Assembly: GCA_964473365.1 (NCBI GenBank)
Contig: CAYYOV010000017.1
Span: 1 to 64,000, forward strand
Direction of reading: 5' to 3'
Source of the DNA: 2-02-FULL-55-14 sp964473365
Lineage (GTDB): Bacteria > Bacteroidota > Ignavibacteria > UBA10030
Length of the DNA stretch: 64,000 nt
Positions 27,155 through 36,494 of the stretch are shown here, piece after piece. The position numbers and the translations under genes are program-made. Position 1 is the first letter of the stretch, and each line of letters starts with the position of its first letter. The notes beneath the pieces were generated by a model, which was given only the letters and a program-made list of their open reading frames with translations, was not told the origin of the DNA and did no database searches.

Positions 27155-28525
27155 ATGTCGAACGTCCCCCCCGGTATCTCTCTTGACGAACAGATCGACC
27201 AATGGCGGCAGTATCTGCTTCGCCGTCAGACGATCCATCCAGTCGATGTTGTGGAACTGGAGGACCACTTGCGCGAGCAGATCGGCGCGTTGGTCAAGGC
27301 AGGGCTCTCCCATGATGAAGCGTTCCTGGTGGCGGTCAAGCGCATGGGTGCGCTCGATGCGCTCACCCGGGAGTTCGCGCGAGAGCACTCCGAGCGGCTC
27401 TGGAAACAGCTGGTTGTCCTCCCGTCCGATTCGGGAGGACCGGGCGTTGGGATCCGATCGGACGCCTTCGTGGCGTTCGCCCTTGCAGTAACCGCCGGCA
27501 TGCTGGTCAAGCTGCCTGAGCTGTTCGGACTGGGTCTCCAGGAGCACAGCATCTTCTACGCCCGTAATCTTGGCCTGTTCGTGCTGCCGCTCCTGACGGG
27601 ATACTTCGTCTGGAAGCGTCATCTCGGGGCCGCAGTGTACGGCTGGCTGGTCCTCGCGTTTGCTGTGGCGGCATTCTTCGGCAATCTCTATCCCTTTGGA
27701 CCGAACAGTGATACGCTGGTCCTGTCGATCATCCATCTTCCGATCGCCCTTTGGGTCGCGGTGGGGGTCGCGTACGCCGGTGACCGCTGGCGCGAAGTTG
27801 CAGGACGGATGGACTTCTTCCGTTTCTCCGGCGAGTTGTTCATCTACTACGTGCTGATCGCTCTGGGCGGAGGGGTCTTCACGGCATTCCTCGTCATGAT
27901 GTTCCAGACCATCGGCATCGACCCGGAATGGTTCATCCAGTCGTGGCTGATCCCGTGCGGAGCTGCCGGCGCCGTTCTGATCGCATCCTGGCTTGTAGAG
28001 GCCAAACAGAACGTGATCGAGAACATGGCCCCGGTCCTGACACGCCTCTTCACGCCCTTCTTCACGGTCCTGCTTGTGACATTTCTCGCGACCCTCGTTG
28101 TGACCGGACGGGGCATTACCATGGAGCGCGAACTGCTCATCGCCTTCGATCTGCTCCTGGTGGTCGTGCTTGGCCTCCTGCTCTATTCGGTCTCTGCCCG
28201 CGACTCTGGTTTGCCCCCCGGTCCGTTCGATGCGATGCAAGTGGTGTTGGTGATCAGTGCGCTGATCGTCGACGCCGTGGCCCTCTGGGCCATCTCAGCG
28301 CGCATCACAGAGTTTGGTTTCACCCCCAACCGGGTGGCAGCACTCGGGGTCAACATCCTTCTCCTCGTCAATCTCGCCTGGTCCGCCGTCCTGTACGTCC
28401 GCTTTTTGCGTGAGCGAGGTTCATTCAATGCGATCGAGCGGTGGCAGACGAACTACCTGCTCGTCTACGCCGTCTGGGGAGCCATTGTCGTGATCGTCTT
28501 TCCGGTCGTGTTCGGCTACCTCTGA
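27155..28525 (+). CDS. Permease-prefix (HAAS-type) multi-pass membrane protein
   Basis: The product is 456 aa, with AAGGAG eight bases before the start and only 3 bp after the PadR stop. The first 80 residues form a soluble helical prefix (EQIDQWRQYLLRRQTI, DVVELEDHLREQIGALVKAGLSHDEAFLVAVKRMG) of the type found ahead of permease domains next to PadR genes. About ten hydrophobic helices follow (for example VLPLLTGYFVWK, FIYYVLIALGGGVFTAFLV, LLIAFDLLLVVVLGLLLYSV), with DUF4153-like character. Function is unknown. The coupling to PadR suggests a stress-induced membrane role. Confidence 0.85.
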   Translation: MSNVPPGISLDEQIDQWRQYLLRRQTIHPVDVVELEDHLREQIGALVKAGLSHDEAFLVAVKRMGALDALTREFAREHSERLWKQLVVLPSDSGGPGVGIRSDAFVAFALAVTAGMLVKLPELFGLGLQEHSIFYARNLGLFVLPLLTGYFVWKRHLGAAVYGWLVLAFAVAAFFGNLYPFGPNSDTLVLSIIHLPIALWVAVGVAYAGDRWREVAGRMDFFRFSGELFIYYVLIALGGGVFTAFLVMMFQTIGIDPEWFIQSWLIPCGAAGAVLIASWLVEAKQNVIENMAPVLTRLFTPFFTVLLVTFLATLVVTGRGITMERELLIAFDLLLVVVLGLLLYSVSARDSGLPPGPFDAMQVVLVISALIVDAVALWAISARITEFGFTPNRVAALGVNILLLVNLAWSAVLYVRFLRERGSFNAIERWQTNYLLVYAVWGAIVVIVFPVVFGYL

Positions 28526-28749
28526 GCGCATCTGATCCCGGAGATCCTTCCCAGCGTGGATGGGCGCCCAGGCACGTTGCATCGGAACGTGCCCGGATCC
28601 CTGAGATCGCGCGGCTTGAATTTCCTCCCGCCAATAGGCACCTTTGAGCAGGCGCCGGTCCGCCGGGTGCCAGACGGCATCGTCGCCCTCTCTCTCCGCC
28701 ACTGGTCATGTGGCCATCGTCCCGCGTCGTATCGTACAAGGCAAACGTC
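28526..28749 (+). other. Intergenic with two inverted repeats
   Basis: A perfect 8-bp hairpin, GGCACGTT (28571-28578) and AACGTGCC (28586-28593) with a 7-base loop, follows the palindrome TGGGCGCCCA (28561-28570). There is no T tract, so termination is uncertain. No coding sequence is supported here. Confidence 0.4.
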
Positions 28750-31101
28750 ATGAGTACTACCCGGCGCACCTGCCTCTGGATCACCCTCGTTTCCCTGACC
28801 ACCGCCATCGTTCAAGCCCAGAACGCGACGCTTCCCGTCACGATGTCGTTGCGAACTGTCGATGGACACACCGTTCCCTGGCAGAATGGGAACGCTGTCC
28901 CGACGTTTGAGAAGCAACGGCGTCCGACGATCGGGCTGGCTGGATCATGGAAGAAGCAACGCTTCACTGCCAATCACATTCTTTCGCTGGCGCGTCGCGA
29001 TGTGCCCATTGTGAGAGCGCTCGAGACCGAGGCCGCCGGACGCCACACGATCGCCTATGCTGATACGGCATGGGCTGCAAAGACCCTTCCGGCCGTCGAA
29101 AACACGATCAATGCCTACGAGGTCGCGCCCGAACCGTATGAAGATGGCGTGTGGTACCGCCGGACCTTCTCGGTCCCGGACTCGTTGAAGGACAACGCCG
29201 CAACGCTGAAGTTCATTTCCGTCAACTACGTTGCCGATGTCTGGGTGAACGGCGTCTATCTTGGATATCACGAAGGGGGCTATACACCGTTCGCGTTCGA
29301 CGTATCGCACATCCTTCGTACGGACACGGTGAACGTCATCGCGGTCCGCGTCGACAATCCACCCTGGAATCCGGGCCACACGCTCGATATCGCGACCAAC
29401 AAGCGACTGGACATCGTCCCGTACTACCGGTGCGACTGGTTCAACTACACTGGGGTCATTCACGACGTCTACCTGGAATTCAGCGATCCCGTTTCCACGG
29501 TGAGAGCCGATATCGTACCTCTCGCTACCGATGGTTCGATCAAGGCCACGGTCGTCATGCGGAACACGAACGACGCCTTCGGCATCGTCACTGCAACCGT
29601 GACGGTCTATGAAGCCGTGGTCAACGAGACGACGATCCAGGCCGCATGCGCTGCCGAGCTCATCGGTACGCCCGTAGTGCTGGGTGGGATCTCGTCCACG
29701 ACGGTGACGATCCCTGGTGACTCCGTTGCGACGTGGCAGACGACCGTCACAGTGCCCGCCCCGAAGCTCTGGTCGCCGCATGCTCCGAACCTGTACGTCA
29801 TGAAGGTCAGTCTCGCCCGGAACGACACCCTCCTCGACGAGTACACGACCCAATTCGGCGTCCGCACCATCCAGGTCTCCGGATCGAGCGTCCTTCTGAA
29901 CGGGCGTGAGATGTTCTACCCGGGTGCGGCGCGACACGAAGACCATGCAACGTATGGCCGCAGCATGCCGCCGGAGGTGATCTACGGCGACCTCGTTCTG
30001 GCAAAGTCGATGAACATCGCCCTCCTCCGGACGGCACATTATCCGAACGATCCGTACACCTATCTGATCGCCGACCGGCTGGGGATCGCCGTCATCGAGG
30101 AGGTCCCGGTCTGGTGGTTCGATGCCGAGCTTGCCTGGTATTTCCAGAACACGACTCGTCCCGTCCACCTCCAGATGTGGAGAGAGATGATCTTCAAAGA
30201 TTACAACCGACCCTCGATCATGTACTGGAGCACATGCAACGAGTGCTTGTTGCAGGCGGGTCGGCAGGAATGGATCGTCATGGCCCGGAACGACCTCCGC
30301 GATCACTACTACGACGGACGCCTCGTGACGCAATCGGCCGCGGCGGACCGTCCCGGACCGAACGACTACACGCAGGGTTCGTGCGACGTTGCCGGATGGA
30401 CCATGTACTTCGGCATCTTCCACGGCGGGACGTTCTTCGATGGGACGCTCCAATTCATGACCAACGCCCGGGCCTTCAACGTCAACAAGCCTATCCTGAA
30501 CACGGAATTCGGTGTTTGGTCGGGGGAGAACATCGCCGGCGTCGAGTACCAGGTCAAAGTGCTCGACTCGACCTTTGCGGCACTTTCGCGCTTCGCGATC
30601 CGCGACGCGAACGGTTCCATACAGCCGGGCGGCTGTCTGGTCGGCACGACGTGGTGGTGCCTTTTCGATTGGCACTCGAGTCAGCACCTGGGCGGGTTTC
30701 AGTCGATGGGCGTCTATCGGATGGATCACCTGACGCCGAAACCGCTTATTGCCGAACGGCTTGCGCAGACGTACAAACCGTACTACGATTCAATGGAGCT
30801 TGTGACGGGAGTGGGTCGTGAGGATCCGGAGGTTCCAGGTTCGTTCGGGCTCGGAGAATGCTATCCCAATCCGTTCAACCCCTCCACGCACATCCAGTAT
30901 GTTCTGCCGAGCGATGCGCCGGTCACACTGATGATCTATGACCTCCTCGGGAGGGAGATCGCACGGCTCGTCGACGGAGTGCAAACGGCGGGGAGGCATG
31001 AAGCGATGTGGAACGCGGTCGATGTCCCCAGCGGCATCTACTTTTGTCGCCTGGTCTCCCTGAGTCTCACCGAAACGAAACGACTCGTATTGATGAAGTA
31101 G
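28750..31101 (+). CDS. Secreted glycoside hydrolase family 2 enzyme with type IX secretion sorting domain
   Basis: The product is 783 aa from ATG 28750, which begins the signal peptide MSTTRRTCLWITLVSLTTAIVQAQ. The GH2 order is visible: sugar-binding jelly roll (VWYRRTFSVPDSLKDN, VNYVADVWVNGVYLGYHEGGYTPF), immunoglobulin-like domain, then the catalytic barrel from about residue 390. The acid/base is the Glu in YWSTCNECLL and the likely nucleophile the Glu in NTEFGVWSG. GH2 includes beta-galactosidases, glucuronidases and mannosidases, and the specificity is not readable here. Residues about 700-783 are a type A type IX secretion sorting domain: GECYPNPFNPSTHIQYVL, YDLLGREIARLVDG, SGIYFCRL and a KRLVLMK end. 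The enzyme is therefore expected at the cell surface or outside. Confidence 0.93.
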   Translation: MSTTRRTCLWITLVSLTTAIVQAQNATLPVTMSLRTVDGHTVPWQNGNAVPTFEKQRRPTIGLAGSWKKQRFTANHILSLARRDVPIVRALETEAAGRHTIAYADTAWAAKTLPAVENTINAYEVAPEPYEDGVWYRRTFSVPDSLKDNAATLKFISVNYVADVWVNGVYLGYHEGGYTPFAFDVSHILRTDTVNVIAVRVDNPPWNPGHTLDIATNKRLDIVPYYRCDWFNYTGVIHDVYLEFSDPVSTVRADIVPLATDGSIKATVVMRNTNDAFGIVTATVTVYEAVVNETTIQAACAAELIGTPVVLGGISSTTVTIPGDSVATWQTTVTVPAPKLWSPHAPNLYVMKVSLARNDTLLDEYTTQFGVRTIQVSGSSVLLNGREMFYPGAARHEDHATYGRSMPPEVIYGDLVLAKSMNIALLRTAHYPNDPYTYLIADRLGIAVIEEVPVWWFDAELAWYFQNTTRPVHLQMWREMIFKDYNRPSIMYWSTCNECLLQAGRQEWIVMARNDLRDHYYDGRLVTQSAAADRPGPNDYTQGSCDVAGWTMYFGIFHGGTFFDGTLQFMTNARAFNVNKPILNTEFGVWSGENIAGVEYQVKVLDSTFAALSRFAIRDANGSIQPGGCLVGTTWWCLFDWHSSQHLGGFQSMGVYRMDHLTPKPLIAERLAQTYKPYYDSMELVTGVGREDPEVPGSFGLGECYPNPFNPSTHIQYVLPSDAPVTLMIYDLLGREIARLVDGVQTAGRHEAMWNAVDVPSGIYFCRLVSLSLTETKRLVLMK

Positions 31102-31181
31102 TGATGGCCTTGGCTCGGGCGGCGATACAAGAGGTCTGACGACTAGGAACCCAGCTCACGATTGCGTATCTTATGGAGCAG

Positions 31182-31212
31182 AGAGCCCGGCTGTTACCGG
31201 GTTCTTTGTCTT
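31182..31212 (+). terminator. Probable terminator after the GH2 gene
   Basis: AGAGCCCGG (31182-31190) pairs with CCGGGTTCT (31197-31205), one G-U pair included, across a 6-base loop and is followed by TTGTCTTG. Confidence 0.65.
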
Positions 31213-31291
31213 GCAGGAGAGGGATGCAGCGGGCGTGCTGCCGCTGTCGTCGACGCATTGTGCACCTTGCCACGATCAGAAGGAGGGCTGG

Positions 31292-31528
31292 ATGAAGCAA
31301 TTGACGACCACCAAGGCGACGTATCGGGACATCGAGATCTCGGTCTCATCTGAACGATTCGAGAACAAGACGATGTTCTGCTGTTCAAGCAGCGTTCGCG
31401 GACCGCATGGAGAAGAGAAGTGGTTCGAGACGCAGGGAGAAGCCTTGGCGAACGAGCGGCGCGAGATCGACATGAAAATGGGATTCACGCCGCGGCCGGA
31501 GACGATCCGGAAGCGGTGGGCGAGGTAA
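31292..31528 (+). CDS. Small hypothetical protein
   Basis: The product is 78 aa from ATG 31292, selected for the strong AGGAGGG site five bases upstream. The sequence is soluble and charged (KATYRDIEISVSSERFENKTMFCC, GEEKWFETQGEALANERREIDMKM) with an adjacent pair of cysteines. It lies between two terminator hairpins, so it is probably its own transcript. No family was recognised. Confidence 0.7.
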   Translation: MKQLTTTKATYRDIEISVSSERFENKTMFCCSSSVRGPHGEEKWFETQGEALANERREIDMKMGFTPRPETIRKRWAR

Positions 31529-31600
31529 TGTTGGAGATTGGAAGATGTACGATGTAGGATAATGGATGCAACGTTGGATCATGTTTCGTTATGGACGATC

Positions 31601-31637
31601 AAGGCCTGGGTCGAGCAGATCCGGGCCTTTTCTCTTT
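31601..31637 (+). terminator. Probable terminator after the small gene
   Basis: AAGGCCTGG (31601-31609) pairs with CCGGGCCTT (31621-31629), one G-U pair, with an 11-base loop and the tail TTCTCTTT. Confidence 0.7.
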
Positions 31638-31706
31638 CGTCTCGCCAGAGTTCCAATGTACCCTCAAACCCGGAACAACGTCACCCGTCACCATTGCCGG
31701 TCGGGA

Positions 31707-31770
31707 GGGCTAGAATAGCCCCTTCACGAAGGGGAATTGCCGTACTGTTGACCCTGAGGGGGGAATTCCC
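31707..31770 (+). promoter_or_regulatory. Three short hairpins in the leader of the cNMP-binding gene
   Basis: GGGCT/AGCCC (31707-31721, loop AGAAT) and CCCCTT/AAGGGG (31719-31734, loop CACG) overlap by three bases and so cannot form together. A palindrome GGGAATTCCC follows at 31761-31770, 16 bases before the start codon. TAGAAT occurs in both flanks. The layout resembles a small switch or a protein site, but nothing links it to a known regulatory RNA class. Confidence 0.3.
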
Positions 31771-31785
31771 TAGAATGGAATCGCC

Positions 31786-32178
31786 ATGGGCTACGCGGAT
31801 ACCGATCTAACAAAACTGCCATCCGCCCGATTGTACTTCAGAATCGGTGAGACGATTCTCGAGGAAGGAGACGTCACAAATGGTTGGTTCATCCTCCTCT
31901 CGGGGAAGGTTGGCGTCTTCAAGCGCGACCTCACGGTGTCGGAGATAACCATGCCCGGAAGCGTGATCGGAGAGCTGGGCTTTCTGCTGAACATCCCGCG
32001 GACAGCGACGCTCATCGCTCACGAACCGACGATGTTGCTCCATGTGAAGATCACCCTCGACGAGCTCATCGTCCAACACCCCGAGATCGCGAAGAGAATG
32101 ATGTTGATGCTTGCCGAACGGCTTGTCAAGACCACCGAAGATTGGCGAGAGGCCGTCGTCCCGCTCGAAGCGCACTAG
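31786..32178 (+). CDS. Cyclic nucleotide-binding domain protein without DNA-binding domain
   Basis: The product is 130 aa. It consists almost entirely of a CRP-type effector domain: LYFRIGETILEEGDVTNGWFILLSGKVGVFK, then GSVIGELGFLLNIPRTATLIA, matching the phosphate-binding cassette pattern GEL...PRxAT, and a terminal helix HPEIAKRMMLMLAERLVKTTEDW. CRP/FNR proteins would continue with a helix-turn-helix of about 70 residues; here the gene simply ends. It may bind a cyclic nucleotide and act on a partner protein. Its start codon lies right after the palindromic leader described at 31707-31770. Confidence 0.85.
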   Translation: MGYADTDLTKLPSARLYFRIGETILEEGDVTNGWFILLSGKVGVFKRDLTVSEITMPGSVIGELGFLLNIPRTATLIAHEPTMLLHVKITLDELIVQHPEIAKRMMLMLAERLVKTTEDWREAVVPLEAH

Positions 32179-32308
32179 CCGTCCTTTTCGTGGAAGGCAC
32201 GTGAAACGCGAACGCCCAGTCAAGCGATTGGGCGTTCGACATGTACGGGGTGTGGCAGGCTCATCACGGGGGCCCCCGACGGTCCGACGTCTCGGCCGTT
32301 ATTGGTTC

Positions 32309-35300
32309 TCAACTGACGGACCGGGCGCCGTCGAGGATCTGGCGGATCGTCCGTGCGATCTCCATCGGACTGCGAGGCTTCTCTATGACCTCCCGCACGC
32401 CCTCGGCAAGGAGCCGAGCCTTCATGCGCGGTTCGACGAAACCGCTTGCGAGAATCACGGGAATCTTCGGCGCAAGAGCTTTGAGTTTCAAGAAGAGCAC
32501 ATCTCCGCCAAATCCTGGAAGCCCGATGTCCGAAAGCACGAGGGCGATGCGCCCGCGATGTTCCTCAAACAGTGCCAGCCCCTGCGTGCCGTCGGCGGCG
32601 GCCAGGACGGTGTATCCCTTCCGCTGAAGGGTCAGTGAATACAGCTCCCGCAATTCTGCCTCATCCTCGACCACGAGGATCGTCTCTGTTCCGCGCGCGG
32701 TCGACTCGTCCGTCTCGCCTTGTTGCATCCGGGGCACGGCTCCACCGGTCAGCGCTGGGAAACAGCACTGGAGCTCCGACCCGCGGTCGACCGTGCTTTC
32801 GACCAGCACGAAACCCTTGTGCGCTTCCATGATCCCGAAGACGAGTGACAGGCCGAGTCCCGTACCCTTGCCGTATTCCTTCGTGGAAAAGAACGGTTCG
32901 AAGATATGTGCCTGTGTCTCCGGGTTCATGCCAACGCCAGTGTCGGTGACACTGAGGACGACATACTCGCCTTCCGTGGCCCGCGGCTGACGTCGCCGCA
33001 ACGACGCACCACCTTCGCGCCACGTGGCGATCGTGAGCGTGCCTCCCTCCGGCATCGCGTCGCGCGCGTTCACGCACAGGTTCAGCAGGACCTGATGGAC
33101 CTGCGTGGCGTCGGCGAGAATCGGGGGGACCTGGGGATCGAGCGAAGTTCGTACGGTGACGATGCGCGGAAAGGTCTCGTGGATCAACCGAACGATCTCG
33201 GACGCGATGTCATTGACCAGGATCGGCTCCGGATGGGATTCCGCTTTGCGCGCGAACGTCAATAGTTGGCGTACCAGGGCCGATCCGCGCATGCCGGCCT
33301 TGACGACCGCTTCGGCATGCAGGACGCTCGAAGGCCGGTCGGTCGACAGACGGGCGAGTTCGGAGGCGTGTCCGATGATGATGCTCAGGATGTTGTTGAA
33401 ATCATGCGCGATGCCGCTGGCCAGCGTTCCGAGGCTTTCCATCTTCTGGGACTGAATGAACTGCTGCTGCAAGCGTCGATTCTCAGAGACATCCCGGAAG
33501 CTCCATACGCGCCCGACGACGGTCGGGCCGATACGCTGCGGCAACGAGAAGCGTTCAAAGGTCCGGCCGTCCTTGAAATCGAGCACATCGTGGCTTTCGG
33601 CCTCAGGTTCTGCGTACAGGTCGCGTACTTTGCGGATGAACGAATCTGGGTCGACAAGCTGATCAAGGACGAACCCGAGCGCCCGTTCGTCGTCGCCCGA
33701 GGCGAGCACGTCATCGGGAATGCGCCACATCTGCGCAAACCGCCGGTTGTAGCGTACGATCGTGCCGGCGCTGTCGACGACGAGGAGCCCGTCAGCGGTC
33801 GACTCGAGTGAGGCGGCGAGCAGCGAGAGGGAATGCTGGACATTCTCCGCCGCCCGTTTCCGGTGGATGGCATGTGCGATCTCGGACGAGATGAATTCGA
33901 GGACCTGTTGTTCTCGTGGTCCGTATGCCTTTGGGTCCGAATAGTGTTGCACGGCAAGGACGCCGATCGTCTTTCCGTCGACGCTCAAGGGCACGCCCAG
34001 CCAGACGGGGGAGAGTGCCCCCACGATATCGGCCTCCCCGCGTTCTGCGAGCTTCTCGGCAAGGGCCGCATCGCACAACAACGACTGCCCTGTACGCAGG
34101 ACGTATTCTGTCAGTCCCCGTCGGGGCTTTCCGGGCGGCGGGGGCGCGTCGAACTCGTCAACGAAGTAGGGGAAGGAGATCGTATCGGACCTGTCATCGT
34201 ACAAGGCGATGTAGAAGTTCCTGACGTCGATCGCCTGAGACAGGATCCGGTGTATGGCCGCAAAGAGTTCGTCGAGCGTTGTGGATGCCGTCGACGCCCG
34301 CGCTACTTCATACACGGTTCGCTGGAGTCGTTCCGACTGCAATCGCTCGGTCACATCCTGTTTGATCGCGATGAAATGTGAGATCGCGCCCTTCGCGTCC
34401 AGCACGGGAGTGATCGACTGCTCTTCCGTATACAGCGCGCCATCGCGCCGTCGATTCGTGGTCTTTCCGCTCCACACACGGCCGGAAAGGATCACGTCCC
34501 ACAGATTCTTGAAGAAGGCAGCGTCATGCTCGCCAGAGCGGATGAGGTCTCTCGGGTTCTTCCCGACGGCCTCATCTGCACGGAACCCCGTCAGGCGTGC
34601 GAATGCAGGATTGACCCATTCGATCGTCCCGTCGCGGTCGGTGATGACGATGGCATTGTCGGCCGCATTCAGTGCTGCGCTCTGCAGCCGGAGGAGCGAC
34701 TCCGCCTGCTTCCGGTCGTTGATCTGAGCTTCGAGGTCCTTCGCGTATCGCAGCGTGTTGTCGTACAACCGTGCATTCTCGATGGCCAGCGAGGCCTGAT
34801 TGGAGATGGTGCGGCAGATGTCGATGTCTGCGGGTCGGAATGTCCGGCGCCTGCCAATGCTCCCGAGGATCATGCTGCCCACAGCCTGATCCTCGATCCG
34901 TAACGGGACGTACAGGAGCGAACGAAGTCCTCGGGCGGCAATGATCTGTTGCTCCTCCGGCGAGAAGAGCTCTGACCGGACATCCTGCACGATCACGGGC
35001 GACCCCGTCGAGAGCGATCGACGGATATGCGGATGCGCGGCGAGCGCCGCGTGACGGAACGTGTCGGGAAAATCAGGAGGGAGCGGAGGCGTGGTTGCCC
35101 GGAGGTGAAGGTGCTCCCCTTCAGCGAGATAGATAGCACCCGTGCCCAGCCGTAGCAGCTTCGTCGTTTTCTCGACGATGGTTTGGAGGACCGTTTGCAT
35201 GTCGAGCGAAGCCACCAGGGCCTGGCTTGCTTCAAGAAGCGCCGAAAGATCACGGCTCTTCGGCCGGGGAGAAGTGATGGGGGACCTCAGCGGCGGTGTC

Positions 35301-35317
35301 GTTGTGCGTCGTTTCAT
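32309..35317 (-). CDS. Soluble hybrid histidine kinase, GAF-PAS-GAF-PAS-HisKA-HATPase-REC
   Basis: The product is 1002 aa with no membrane segment, so it senses a cytoplasmic signal. Domain order: GAF at about 25-185, PAS at 212-325 (ADNAIVITDRDGTIEWVNPAF), GAF at 340-485, PAS at 500-612, and HisKA with the phosphoacceptor His638 in GIAHDFNN. The ATPase domain spans 735-855 (NARDAMPEGG, DTGVGM, GKGTGLGLSL). The C-terminal receiver (about 878-998) has Asp930 in LVLSDIGLPG and the conserved Lys in VIEKP. The HDFNN-type H box with a C-terminal receiver is common for kinases that relay to a separate output protein. No response regulator with output lies next to it, so its partner is elsewhere. 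Confidence 0.94.
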   Translation of the reverse strand: MKRRTTTPPLRSPITSPRPKSRDLSALLEASQALVASLDMQTVLQTIVEKTTKLLRLGTGAIYLAEGEHLHLRATTPPLPPDFPDTFRHAALAAHPHIRRSLSTGSPVIVQDVRSELFSPEEQQIIAARGLRSLLYVPLRIEDQAVGSMILGSIGRRRTFRPADIDICRTISNQASLAIENARLYDNTLRYAKDLEAQINDRKQAESLLRLQSAALNAADNAIVITDRDGTIEWVNPAFARLTGFRADEAVGKNPRDLIRSGEHDAAFFKNLWDVILSGRVWSGKTTNRRRDGALYTEEQSITPVLDAKGAISHFIAIKQDVTERLQSERLQRTVYEVARASTASTTLDELFAAIHRILSQAIDVRNFYIALYDDRSDTISFPYFVDEFDAPPPPGKPRRGLTEYVLRTGQSLLCDAALAEKLAERGEADIVGALSPVWLGVPLSVDGKTIGVLAVQHYSDPKAYGPREQQVLEFISSEIAHAIHRKRAAENVQHSLSLLAASLESTADGLLVVDSAGTIVRYNRRFAQMWRIPDDVLASGDDERALGFVLDQLVDPDSFIRKVRDLYAEPEAESHDVLDFKDGRTFERFSLPQRIGPTVVGRVWSFRDVSENRRLQQQFIQSQKMESLGTLASGIAHDFNNILSIIIGHASELARLSTDRPSSVLHAEAVVKAGMRGSALVRQLLTFARKAESHPEPILVNDIASEIVRLIHETFPRIVTVRTSLDPQVPPILADATQVHQVLLNLCVNARDAMPEGGTLTIATWREGGASLRRRQPRATEGEYVVLSVTDTGVGMNPETQAHIFEPFFSTKEYGKGTGLGLSLVFGIMEAHKGFVLVESTVDRGSELQCCFPALTGGAVPRMQQGETDESTARGTETILVVEDEAELRELYSLTLQRKGYTVLAAADGTQGLALFEEHRGRIALVLSDIGLPGFGGDVLFLKLKALAPKIPVILASGFVEPRMKARLLAEGVREVIEKPRSPMEIARTIRQILDGARSVS

Positions 35318-35453
35318 CGCACGATCGCAGTGGATATCTCACTGAGCGCCATGGCGGCTTCCATGCGTGATGATGCTACAAGGTGACCATGTCTCGCGCC
35401 AATTTCAAGCCCACCAAACGTAAGGTCGGCCTCACGGCAGACAACGCGTGATG

Positions 35454-36443
35454 CTACTCATGCGCCCGAACGACGCGCGTCAGAAATGCGACAACTGAAT
35501 CACAGGTGGGCTCAAACCACGGGCGGAAGAACAGGAACGGATGGGGAGATGCCGGCATCGTCACCACTTCGCTGTACGTGCCGATGGACGTGAGGATCGA
35601 TACGAACTCGTCTCGTCCCGCGTGGAACCGGTCGATCGAGCTGTTGACGAACAGCGTCGGCGGTGTGGATGGTCCAACGTGCTGAAGGGGCGATGCATCC
35701 TTCCAGAGCTCCGGAGCGTCGCGATAGGTCGCACCCAACCACTTCGCCGCTGCGGAGAGCTTGCCGGGGATCGTGTCCTTTCCGCTTTCGTGCGGCGTGG
35801 TCATGTCGAGCACTCCGTCGATATCGATGATAGCCTGCACACGGCTCGACGTCTCCGGAGTCCCTCCATTCCCGTCAAATCGCGCATCGCCGTTTGTCGC
35901 TCCGACCAGTGCGGCGATCTGTCCGCCCGCGGAGAAACCGAGGATCGCGATTCGTGACGTGTCAACGCCGTATCGGGTACCGTTTGCACGGAGCCATCGT
36001 ATCGCGGCTTTGGCGTCGTGGACGGCGGCGGGGTACGTTGCCTCCGGTGAGAGGCGGTATTCAATGCTCGCCGCGACGTAGCCACTCTCTGCGAGCCGCT
36101 CGGCGATCGGTTCGTTTTGCGAGCGGTCGCCTGAGTTCCAACCCCCTCCAAACAGCATGATGACCGCTGGATGGGGTCCACCCGAAGCCGGAATGAACAG
36201 GTCGAGGAGGAGGGAACGCGGTCCGTAGGCCGCAAACCTGATGTCGCGAAGCGTTCGGACCGAAGCCGGACGGGAAGGCCAGACGATGGAAGCGTTCGGG
36301 TTGACCTTCCGTGCGGAAACAAGGGCCGAGTGGACGGTGAACGACGTGTCGTGCGAAATGACTCCGGACGGTTGTGCCGTCGCTACCGGTGCAAGCAGGA
36401 ATGACAAAGAAACAGTTGCGGCCAGAGACCATGAACGGAGCAT
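35454..36443 (-). CDS. Secreted alpha/beta hydrolase (carboxylesterase/lipase type)
   Basis: The product is 329 aa from ATG 36443, the first residue of the signal peptide MLRSWSLAATVSLSFLLAPVATAQ; the frame stays open to 36587 without support. The nucleophile elbow is GFSAGG, the acid is likely the Asp in NSSIDRFHAG, and the His lies in ASPHPF. The oxyanion-hole segment reads MLFGGGWNSGDR, so the usual His of HGGGW is Phe. The fold is of the BD-FAE/esterase type acting on acylated sugars or short-chain esters; the real substrate is unknown. It follows the hybrid kinase on the minus strand across a 136-bp gap. Confidence 0.88.
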   Translation of the reverse strand: MLRSWSLAATVSLSFLLAPVATAQPSGVISHDTSFTVHSALVSARKVNPNASIVWPSRPASVRTLRDIRFAAYGPRSLLLDLFIPASGGPHPAVIMLFGGGWNSGDRSQNEPIAERLAESGYVAASIEYRLSPEATYPAAVHDAKAAIRWLRANGTRYGVDTSRIAILGFSAGGQIAALVGATNGDARFDGNGGTPETSSRVQAIIDIDGVLDMTTPHESGKDTIPGKLSAAAKWLGATYRDAPELWKDASPLQHVGPSTPPTLFVNSSIDRFHAGRDEFVSILTSIGTYSEVVTMPASPHPFLFFRPWFEPTCDSVVAFLTRVVRAHE

Positions 36444-36494
36444 TATGCGGCCTCCATCCCCGAGGGAACGAATGAGGCCACACCGGCGTTGAAA

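Noticed and set aside
28945..30729. Minus-strand open frame of 594 codons
   Set aside because: It mirrors the GH2 gene. There is no signal, family motif or ribosome-binding site, and the composition is typical of an antisense shadow.
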